Positions 55,201 through 64,000 of a stretch of 64,000 bases of DNA are shown here, piece after piece. Source of the stretch: Struthio camelus (lineage: Eukaryota > Chordata > Aves > Struthioniformes > Struthionidae); assembly GCF_040807025.1 (NCBI RefSeq), contig NW_027182567.1, positions 2,771,001 through 2,835,000 on the forward strand. Direction: 5' to 3'. Position 1 is the first letter of the stretch; each line of letters begins with the position of its first letter. The position numbers and the translations under genes are program-made. The notes beneath the pieces are model-generated. The model worked only from the letters and a program-made list of their open reading frames with translations. It was not told the origin of the DNA and did no database searches.

Positions 55201-58200
55201 CTGGGGCACAGGAAATGGGCTGAGGGGTCCCGCAGGCTCTCTGTGGTCACAGCTGCCTGCAGGATGGGTTTTGTGTGGCTTTGGAGCCCTTGCTCAGAGC
55301 TGTCAGTGGGCTCCAGCACAGCGTCAGGGTGCAGGGAGTGCTGCAGGCTTTGTCCGTCTCTCACTGCCATGTGTGTTTCAGCTGCTGATCTGCACTGACC
55401 TCACCAAGGTGGAGGACTGTGTGCTTAACCTCTTGCAGAGGTATCTGCGCCATCACTCTCCAGTGATGCGTTGGCTAGTGCTCAGAGGCCTCATCACAGC
55501 GTCTGAGACACCCACGATGGTGAGTAGGGGACAGCCACACAAAGTTGTGCAACAGCGTGGAGGTGGGCAGAAGGCTAGGGGGAAGGCAGTGTCTTGGGCT
55601 TTGCGGGGAACTGGGAGGTGTGGTGGCTGTGCAGCACCAGGAGAAAGACATCAGTGCCCTCCTGAAAGGGCTCCCAGTGCTGGCACGTCCCAGCTGTTTC
55701 AGGCAGAGTTTTTCCCAGGGTAGTCTGTCTTTGCTTCACAAAAAGAATGTTCTGTGTGTCACACAGGCAAGAAAAATGCACTTGCTGCTGCCAGACTTGA
55801 TGAAGGGCCTGCAGGATGCTGACAGGGACATCAGGCTGAAAGCCCTGATGGTGCTGAGGAACGTCTTCAGCTACATGGACAGGCAGAGGGCCCGCCCCAG
55901 TACCTTGCAGCTGATGGAGATGCTCCTGCCCCTCTTTGATGATGTAAGGCTGGCATGAGAGCCCAGGGCTCTGCTGCACATCCGTGGACATCCATGCATG
56001 GCCACGGGTGTGTTGTGTCCCTCTCTGCTGTGCCCACTGGTGGGTGAATTTGTACCCCCCACCAGGGAGGGTGGGTCCTGGGAACTGTCAGGAAGTGCTG
56101 TGCCCTGCAATACTCAGAACACTGTGTACACTGTGCTCTGTACCATGCTGAGTCCCTGCAGCTCTTGCTATGGCTTGGGGCAGAGACAAAGAGCCAGGAG
56201 TAGACCTGAGGCCAGGGACAGGCTGCCCCTTTCCATCCAGTTCTACTGGGCGGGCCTGACCACGCCCCAGGGGGAGAAAGTCTCCTTTGGAGGCAGAGGC
56301 ACCCAGCACCCAGGAGAGCCTGTGCTGCCTCTGCAGGCCAGCCCTCGGTCCCCAGCTCCCTCAGCAGCAGCCTGCTCAGCAGAGCCCCAGCTCTGGCCTT
56401 CTGCTAGGCTGGGGGACAGCTGTGCGCAGAGAGGATGAGGCCTCTTGCTGGGGCAGCCCTTCTCATGCCTGCCTGCCCCGGCCATTTGCTGAGGTCTCCC
56501 CTGCCCTCCTCCCTCCCACCAGGAGGCCAGCCAGCTGCGAGAGCTCTCCATCTTCCTCTTCAAAGACGTGATGGAGACTGTGGTGTGGAGTGACAAATGG
56601 AGGTTGAAGAAGAAAGTGCAGAGGAGCCTGCTGCCACTCTTCTTTCACATGAGTGACGAGACGCGGAGAGTGGCCCAGGTGCGGATTTCTGATGCCAGCA
56701 GTGATTCAGGGAAGGCCACAACTCTGGATGCTGGCACTCCGTGGGTGGGCCTTAGCCCCGTGGGTGGATCTCAGCATCTTTGAACGTGTGTCACTGTGGG
56801 TCCTAACTTCCTGAGTCCCAGAGGATAGTGCAGAGCTGCCCTCCCTATCTGTCTCAGCCCACCACAGCCTTCAGCCAAGGGTAGGCCCTTTCCCTAGCTC
56901 CAGCTTCCCTAAAGGGCCGGGCTGTGGTGGCTGCGGTGCCATCTCCCAGTCTCTGCTACTCTGCAGGCCTCTCGGGAAACCCTCCTTGAAGCAGCACAAC
57001 TTCTGCAGTGGGAGCAGCTCAGGCATCTGGCAAAAACAGGGCAGACATGGAAGATCAGCGAGTGCATGGTAAGCACAGCCCCAAAGCCCCCAAGGGCCTG
57101 GGCCACATGAGGCAGCCTGTCCCCCATGCCCGTTGTATGGGGCACTGCGACCCAGCTATGCTCCTCACCCACTGCTGCAACCCGGAGCCCCTGCCTGGAG
57201 CTGCACACAGGTGCTCTTTCCTTGAGTGCACAGCACTGACAGGCTCTTCTCTAGGCCCCTCTGGCCTCAGTGACTCTTGGTGGCTGATGGGGCACCTGCT
57301 CCCGCTGGGCCTGGCAGCACGACAGGAGGCGCTCAGCACCTGCCAGCTATGCTCCGTCCTGTGATCCCTCTGCACCTCATCACCATGTGGCCCCTGACCG
57401 GGAGCTGTGACTGTCCTGGCACAGGAGGGATGGGGAGGGTGTCCCTGGGAGGAGGGGTGGGCCTGGCCTCCTGCAGAGGGTCTGTGCCATCTCTGTGCCC
57501 TTGTGCTCTCTCCAGCTGGCACGGTACAGGAGCAGGGCAGAGGACTACATGTGCCAGAGCCTACCATACCTGCAGGACCCCCAGGCATCGTTGCGAGAGA
57601 CAGCCGTGAGGTTCATTGGTGAGCCACAACACCTGGGGTCCCCCTCTGACCCAGGGCGGCCTCAGCTGCACTGTTCGGTGCTGGCCTGAGCACGCAGGGG
57701 CTCTGTGTCTCCCTCTCCCATCCTTGCCCACATGGACAGGCTGATGGGAGCCCTATTCGGTCCCCCACACCCTCCTTGGGTGCTGCACTGTGCTGCACTC
57801 GGGTCAGCCCCGCCCAGGGGGAGGAGGGCATGTGGCCAGGCTGGCTGGGCAAGTGGGAGCTGTGCTGCTGAGAGCATGCTGAGGAGCGTGAGCAGTGATG
57901 GGCTGTGTGTGCCTAGGGCTCGCTGCGCGACACATGCAGCCCCAGAGTGAGGATAAGCTGCAGGCCATCTGCAAAGGTGAGTGCGGGCAGCGTGGTGTTG
58001 GCTGGGCTGGTGGGGATGGAGGAAGGTGCCCAAGCAGTGTGCTGCGCGCCCCTGTCCAGCACCAGGCGAGGAGAGCTCTATGTCTCTGTGCAGAGGGGAG
58101 AGGGGGAATCTTTCGAGGCACTCAGGGCAGCCTTGAGCAGCAACTTCCAGCTGGCCCATTGCTCCCGCAGCTTCCTCGTGGGCCTAGGAAAGGCTCAGTG

Positions 58201-58458
58201 GGCTGGTGCTGCCTGCAGAGTATGCCTGGGCTTTCTGCAGATATGGAGGTTTGATCTCTGCTCTTTTCTGCCTCAGCCCTTCAGCCCTTGAAGAATGACA
58301 GCCATCACTCAGTCAGTGCCCTGGCAACACAGACCATCCTGATGCTGAGGCCTCCACAGGAAAACTTCCCATCAGGATTTACCCTACGAGCCCTGCGCTA
58401 TCAGCTCCGGAGAAGCTGGAGGAGGTGGCACGTGCTTCTAGGATGTTGCTCTGTTTGA
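52286..58458 (+). CDS. MROH-family (maestro HEAT-like repeat) protein, copy B, complete
   Basis: Thirteen exons join in phase: 52286-52463, 52925-53019, 53120-53380, 53761-53951, 54040-54177, 54865-54979, 55382-55519, 55767-55943, 56523-56678, 56967-57068, 57516-57618, 57917-57976 and 58277-58458. They give about 632 aa. All have AG/GT borders. The N-terminus is acidic (eight Glu). The middle is HEAT-type helices with the signatures listed for copy A. The C-terminus has the standard avian MROH end: YLQDPQASLRETAVRFIG, AARHMQPQSEDKLQAIC, ALQPLKNDSHHSVSALATQT and ILMLRPPQ, then an Arg/Trp-rich tail. The protein is shorter than many MROH proteins (often over 1000 aa). Either upstream exons were missed or this is a short avian-type member. 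Its function is not known. Confidence 0.87.
52331..52354 (+). repeat. GAG repeat coding for poly-Glu, MROH copy B
   Basis: Eight GAG codons, one fewer than copy A at 5541-5567. Confidence 0.9.
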
Positions 58459-59680
58459 GCAGAGCTAGAGCAGCAATCCTCATCCTGGGGTGCTCTGCCC
58501 ACTGAGGCCCCACAGCTGAGCATGCTGGACAGCCGGGCTCATCCCTGGCATCTTCCCCTGCCTACAGGGCAGCTCCCCTGCTCAGGCGCATCCCGTCCCC
58601 AGTGTTGCTGTACAAGTTCACCCCTTTGTTGTGCAGTTCCCAAAGAAGTAGCCCTATTTCTTTGGCATGTTTGTCTTTTCTTTGCGGCGACAGAAGCAAG
58701 AGAGACAACTCAGCCCCTAAAAGAGTCAGGGGCTTGTCTTGCGAGTGGCACGATGCCCACTCTTTCCAGCAGCCCGTGGCAGTACAAAACATACCCACAG
58801 TCTTATGCCTCTGTTGCAGAGCACCAGCTGCTCTGCTGGGCCACCAAACCCAGAGGAAAGGAAGAGGAAAGCTTTTGCCAAATGGCCCTCTCCAGAAACA
58901 TCCCAGAGGCCCAAACTCTCCACAGGGCTTAGGCATCATGTGGATGGGGGTGACAAGGGATGGTGTGAAGCTCTGGACCATTGCCATCACAACTGGCTTC
59001 GGAATTCAGTCCTGGAGTTTCACACCTTTTGTCTCAAGAGCTCGGCCCTGCAATTGAGGGAAACCAGGGCAGAACATGGTGGGAAGGTCCTCCGAGGTGA
59101 GGTGGGGAGCTTCTGTCCCTCTTCCAGAGTGTTCCTTTCTCTTAGGAGATGCAGGAGGCTCTTCCTCCATCTGGCCTCAGTCTCAACAGCCCAGAATAGA
59201 AACTAACAATGAGGTTTTGTCCCTTCCAAAAAGAGGCAGAGGGACCAGGATGTGGTGCAGGCTGATGCTCGCCCTGGTGATTCTGCAGTCAGAGAAGTGC
59301 TCCATTTTCCCCATACAGAAAGGCCAAGAATGGAGGAAAGACCGCAGAGGCCTTGATTGGATTCTACCTTGAAAATAGATCACTTATTCTGCCACTGCCT
59401 ATGCAAGGCAGGGCACAGGGTTAGCCTCTTGACCACACTGGGTTCAACTGATGTCATCGAGCCCAGGTACTACGAGGCCACCAACACTCTGGCCCTAGCT
59501 ATGCAACCTGCTCCCACACCCCAGCTTGGGCTCAGCAGCAGCGTCCCAGGACAGACACAAGCCATCAGATTGCCACCAGTGTTGCCACTTCCCAGCAGGC
59601 CCCTCCAGCAGCTCTCAAGCGAAAGCCTCTGCAGAGCCCCAGGCCCCTGTGGGTAGCAGGTCACTGTGTGGTTCATCAAG
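58459..59680. other. MROH copy B 3' flank, no gene recognised
   Basis: Presumably includes the MROH 3' UTR. No AATAAA was seen close after the stop. Open frames near 58522-59206 look non-coding. Confidence 0.4.
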
Positions 59681-59684
59681 CTCT

Positions 59685-60260
59685 CTCAGCTTCTCCTTAG
59701 ATGACAGATGCTCCATTCCCTTCCTTCATCATTTTAGTCGCCCTTTGCTGGACCCGCTCCAGGAGCTCCATTCTCTCTTCAACTGGGGAGCCCAGAACTG
59801 GACCCAGCACTCCAGATGCAGCCTCATCGGGGCTGAGTGGAGGGGCAGGATCACCTGCCCCCATGTTGGCATTAGGCTGCCAACACTCTGCCTAATGTAC
59901 CCCAGCATACCATTGGCCTTCTTGGCCACAAGGGCACGCTGCTGCCTCATGCTTAACTTGCAATGCCAGGTCTTTCCAGCAGGTCAGCCCCCAGCCTGTA
60001 CTGCTGCATGGGGTTATTCTTCCCTAGGTGCAGAACCCTGCACTTGCCTGTGTTGAGCTTCCGGAGGTTCCTCTCCGCCCAACTCTGCAGTATGTCCAGG
60101 TCCCTCTGAATGGCAGCACAGCCTTCTGGTGTGTCAGCCACTCCTCCCAGTGTAGTATCATCAGCAAACTTGCTGAGAGTGCACTCAGCAAGTCGAGCAA
60201 GCTGGAAGCCCTGACCTAATAGTCTGTGTTCATGCCCAGATGTTCTGAGAAGCAAGAGGC
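59685..60260 (-). mobile_element. CR1 LINE fragment, antisense, reverse transcriptase part
   Basis: The minus strand reads [15 protein letters not shown], with the FADD catalytic motif of the reverse transcriptase. It then reads [23 protein letters not shown] and, in a shifted frame, VAKKANGMLGYIRQSV. It is 5' truncated on its own strand and interrupted by frameshifts. Confidence 0.9.
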
Positions 60261-62500
60261 TCGGGTCTCTGTTGGCAGCATTCGTAAAAACACCCCTTGG
60301 ATAGGAAAAGCCAGATTGTCCCAGTGACTGGCCCTGCCACTAGAGCCTGCCAGAAAGGCAGCCGTGGGCCCTCCTCCAGAACAGCTGTAAGAAAACTAAG
60401 CGCTCTAATGCTGCTCTGGCATCCTCTTTTGACCAGCGAACCCCGGTCTGATTTTCATTCTGCCAGGAGTGAAAGGCACTGATGGGCATCTCTGCTGCCC
60501 TTGCTGCACCTTGCCTGAAATCCCTACCTTGCATAGCAGAAGCACTAACCTAAGTGGAGTGACGTGGACTGCAAGCTGCGAGCCTCTAGGGCTGGGCAGT
60601 GCCAAGAACATTTCAGATTAAAGTCTAAAATCTTTCAGTTGAGAAAGTCTAGATCAGCCAGAGCATTTAGGCTAAGATAGCTTCTGTTGGATGCTATCAA
60701 AGAGAATACATTCTCTCTGGAAAGAAAAAAGCACGGACTATAAGACCGCATAGCTAGTTAGTGGCAGAAGTGGCTTAGTAAGGTTTTTGTTAAAGGCAAA
60801 CAAATGTGAAAATTGTATGAAAGAGCCATTAGTGTGGCAGGGATGTTCTGAGGTGTGGACTTCACTCTGCGCTCCTGTGGGGTGACCTTTGCAGGGTCTG
60901 GCTGTTGGCAGTAATGGAGGATGACCAATTAATTGTGTACCCTTAGGTGCCCATTATTTAACTTCCTGTTGGGTTTATACATGACTTTGAAATAATCCCT
61001 TTGTCAATGACTACTTTCATGATGGCCGAGCTTGCAAACCAAGCAAGCAAACTGCATCTTTTCTGGACAAGCCCAGTTCCATTGTTCATATCAAGTTAGT
61101 TTATTTTATGGACCTTCTCTAGAAAGTTGACAGCATGTAACTTGCGAAGGTGTCCTGAATTGTCCCCTGCAGAGAGGTCAGGTTAAATTGGTTTGCTGAC
61201 AAATGCTCCTTGGTGTGCAGCACTTTGTTAGGATGTCAGGTGTACACACATTTACTACCATCCCAATGAGGGCTGTTTTTTTTTTTCTGTTTGTTATTTA
61301 AATATTTATTTCACAAGTACCTTTTTTGCATGCCTGTGACATTATTATGGAAGTGTATGAGTTCTGAAATTTTTTTTACGTAGGTCCTGGAATCTGGGGA
61401 AAGCATGTTCTGTGGTGCAAAATGACAAGCTCTGCTTGTGAGCTGGGAGCAGCAAAATGACTAGTGGGGACAAGCGTGGAGTCTTGGGTTTCTAACTCCA
61501 GCAAATTCCTACTCCCATCCTCATAACCTCGTACATGATAGTCGCAAGGCTCGCTTGTCAGGGCTCAAGATTCCCAATCAGCCGGTCAGTATTAGGGAGT
61601 AGTTTGCATTACCACCCATAAACAGAGAGCCATGAACCTCTGCTTGTCATTGAAAGGTGACCTGTGGATTTTCCATGAACACTTTCCCATCTTTCTATGC
61701 AGATATCAAATGTGCTGATGCTTGCGGCCTGGAGTGGTCTCAGAGAAATGATTCAATCAGGTACAGAGGCTCTTTTAATCCAGGTCCTTGTTTCCTTTGG
61801 CTCCATATGTTCCAGCGGATAGCAATGTCCATGCATGAGGAGAAAAATCCTATTTATCATCGGAGTGTTGTGGAACGGGCCCTCTTCTTTTCCCTGCTTT
61901 AAAAGCCAGCCAGCACTGCCTTGAGCTGTGCAGCACTGTCCTTGTGGTGACACTGTGCCGAGTTCCTCTGAAGTCAAGGGGAGAGAAGGAAACCCCATAC
62001 AGATCCTGAGGTGTTGCAAGGGAAGGAACATGTTCTTGCCTTGTTTGCAGATTTAGCTCCTAACTGAGGTCATTTGACAAGCTTGTAATCTTGATTCTTA
62101 CCATACTGCATGAAATGCCTTTAAAGCACTAGGAGCGTAGGATGCCACGAGAGCCTGTTGTAGGTCTCCCCCCCGCAAAGAGGGATGTGTTTTGGGTGCA
62201 AATGGGCAGCCCCACTTTGCTCTAGGTGCAGTGCTATGAGAACCTGGCATCCAGGGAGTAGTGGTGAGCGTGGACATCCTACAACCAGCCTCCCGAAAAA
62301 GATCATGATAAAGCAGCACTCTGTTGTCAGGATGTATGGGAAAATGCAGAAGAATGTCGAGGAGATAGGCGATGGAAGCTAGCCAGACCGATTCGTGGGA
62401 AAAGGAGCATCAATAGGGCATGTTGACCCACAGTCACGTGGCTGAGCCCGTGCCAGTGTGGTGCTGCACCTGGGCTTTGAAGTGGAAGTAGCAATGAGCT
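60261..62500. other. Intergenic, no gene recognised
   Basis: AT-rich sequence with no exon or repeat I can name. It may include the upstream part of the retroviral LTR near its right end, but no LTR start was defined. Confidence 0.4.
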
Positions 62501-62530
62501 CAATACGCTTGCTTGCGCATGTGTGTAGTC

Positions 62531-62536
62531 CATAAA
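62531..62536 (+). promoter_or_regulatory. TATA-like box of probable retroviral LTR
   Basis: ATAAAA about 550 bases upstream of the gag-like start. The GC-rich leader that follows fits an LTR R/U5 and leader, but the LTR borders and primer binding site were not identified. Confidence 0.25.
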
Positions 62537-63079
62537 AACCTCACATAGTGCCCCCCCCGCCCCAGCGTTCCTCGCCATGGACCGATGCTCAGCTGTGCCA
62601 GGGACTCTCCTGCTCCATTATTGCCTCGATCAGGAAATTGCGGGGGAACCTCTGCGTCTGTGTTTGTGTATCCGTCCCTGCCGGGAGTCCAGGCGGTGCC
62701 TCCGCCTTACCCTTACAGCGACTCTTCCCGCGACTGCGGCTCAGGCCTTGGGGCTAACGCACAGCTCATGCCCAGGCCTGATGTTGGCTGGGAGCAGCGC
62801 CATTAGGCGACAACCAGGGCAACATGGAGGCCAGACGCTCAGGCTCCTGCGCAGAAAGGAGGAGGAACTCTGCTCTCCTCGCAGCATCTTTTTGAACTGC
62901 TCGTTAGCACCTGGTAAGACCGCAGCTCTTTGGAACTCAGGAAAAGCTTGCCCAGGGACCAAATTTAAGGCGACAGTCGCGAATAAGAGCCTCACAGAGG
63001 CGACTCGCGCTGGGTAGGAAGGGCAGTGATAAGACCGGCTGCAGACAGGACCACTACCATTGAGAGGGTATAAACCATC

Positions 63080-63813
63080 ATGAATAGTAACAAAGGCTGG
63101 AAAACACTAGCCAACAGATTTGAAAAAGAGGGATGGAAAAATCCTGTCTGGGATTTTTCGTGGGTAGAACAACATTGTACTGCTCCCAGTGATGTTTGGG
63201 ATGAATTTGAAAGCTCTACACAGCTAGAAAATCAGAATAAGTTTTTAGAATCAAAATTGCAACCCCATAGCATTGCCGGTGCTCTCGTACGTAGGGATAG
63301 CTTACTGTGGGCTACTCAGATAGACCCTGTTAAAGTAATGACTGCAATGTATACCGAGGCTGATGAATGATCAGGAGAGATCTGGCTTGATCTCGACCCT
63401 CCTTATCCTCCTCAGAATAATGATTCAGATGACATGGGAGAAGGAAATAACGGGAAAGCAGTTACTCCCATGATAAAAAAATCGAGCAAACAGCAAATGC
63501 ATCCCCTCGGATGACTGCGAGAGGTTTTACTTCCTTGGAGTTGCCTGATCTCCAAACTAAGTTTTCGGCTAAAGACGGAGCTATGCCCCTAGAATGGATG
63601 GCCCGTATATGGGGAAAAGGAGCAAATCAAGTTACCCTCACCATGGATGAGGCTCAAAGTTTAGTGTTAGGAGCAGGGATTCTCCTACAAACCCCTACAC
63701 CGCAGCAAACTGACTCACTGTGGGGCTGCGCTGCGCGCTGGACCAGGCAGCTCCCCACCAGCGAGAGAGGTGGCAAGAGTAAATGGTTGTGGGAGAGTGC
63801 TCAGGAGCTATAA
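63080..63813 (+). pseudogene. Gag-like coding region of an endogenous retrovirus, broken
   Basis: The first open frame starts at 63080 (MNSNKGWKTLANRFEKEG), a short matrix-like opening, and stops at TGA 63368-63370. The same frame stays open after that stop until about 63512. A second open frame, offset by one, covers 63511-63813 and looks like a capsid-proximal gag segment (LEWMARIWGKGANQVTLTMD), ending in TAA. The frame change falls near an A run at about 63474-63480. One in-frame stop, one frameshift and the later stop make it non-functional as it stands. The gag call rests on position after a leader and on general similarity. Confidence 0.5.
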
Positions 63814-64000
63814 ATTGCCATGCTAAAATCTGCTCTCTCAGACATGCTGGACAGACCCGAGCCTGTAAATCAGGAGGGGCAACCCCTCAATGTTAACCCT
63901 TGGCAATCCCATGCCATTCGAGTACGCATCCTGTAATTAAAGGAGCAACTGCAGCGCTTAAGCCGCTTGCTGTTTCTACAATGACAGGAATAAATGCAGA

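Larger units (their letters stand above)
51340..57099. repeat. Segmental duplication block 2, copy B
   Basis: Partner of 4549-10321. MROH coding sequence continues past its right end, so copy B keeps the original gene structure and copy A is the truncated one. Confidence 0.95.
62531..64000 (+). mobile_element. Endogenous retrovirus, 5' part, continues beyond window
   Basis: A long GC-rich leader (62540-63079) is followed by a gag-like region whose base composition differs from its flanks. No pol or envelope sequence is within the window. The retroviral class was not assigned. Avian ERV families with similar gag openings exist, but I cannot name one with confidence. Confidence 0.55.

Noticed and set aside
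58522..59206. Plus-strand open frames after MROH copy B
   Set aside because: They lie after a convincing MROH stop codon and overlap one another in different frames without similarity to known proteins.

Overview
The window looks like nuclear DNA from a bird. Multi-exon genes have GT-AG introns, there are several CR1 LINE pieces in both orientations, and two gene families known to be multi-copy in birds are present: MROH (maestro HEAT-like repeat) and CCDC81-like (double HU domain). No bacterial-type operons, tRNA, rRNA or CRISPR arrays were seen. All exon models were built by eye from splice sites, reading phase and remembered family sequence, without database searches.

The main structure is a recent two-block segmental duplication in direct orientation. 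Block 1 is 1-4546 and 40124-44677. It carries the HU-domain half of a minus-strand CCDC81-like gene. Block 2 is 4549-10321 and 51340-57099. It carries a plus-strand MROH gene. In copy A (left) the blocks abut. In copy B (right) they are separated by about 6.7 kb (44678-51339), which includes a CpG-island-like segment and two CR1 3' ends. The copies differ at few positions, mostly single bases and repeat lengths.

Copy B of MROH is complete: 13 coding exons, 52286-58458, about 635 aa. Copy A has the first 10 exons with all splice sites intact. It then breaks at 10321 and runs into the 3' part of a different gene, a tail-anchored coiled-coil protein of TMCO5 type (exons to 12364, poly(A) signal 12431). 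The reading phases would allow an in-frame MROH-TMCO5-like chimera.

The CCDC81-like gene of copy B runs leftwards from 43788. Four HU-region exons (shared with copy A) are followed by exons at 39.7 and 38.7 kb. Next comes a tail region at 34.0-37.7 kb that is itself tandemly duplicated. Within that tandem pair one exon is broken in one unit. Another exon contains a sharply bounded, very divergent 105/111-bp block between nearly identical flanks, with both frames open.

From 12.4 to 33.3 kb the window is mostly AT-rich and gene-poor, with CR1 fragments, microsatellites, one minus-strand terminal-exon candidate (17533-17952) and one plus-strand exon candidate (19203-19332). The right end (about 62.5-64.0 kb) enters an endogenous retrovirus with a leader and a broken gag-like region.
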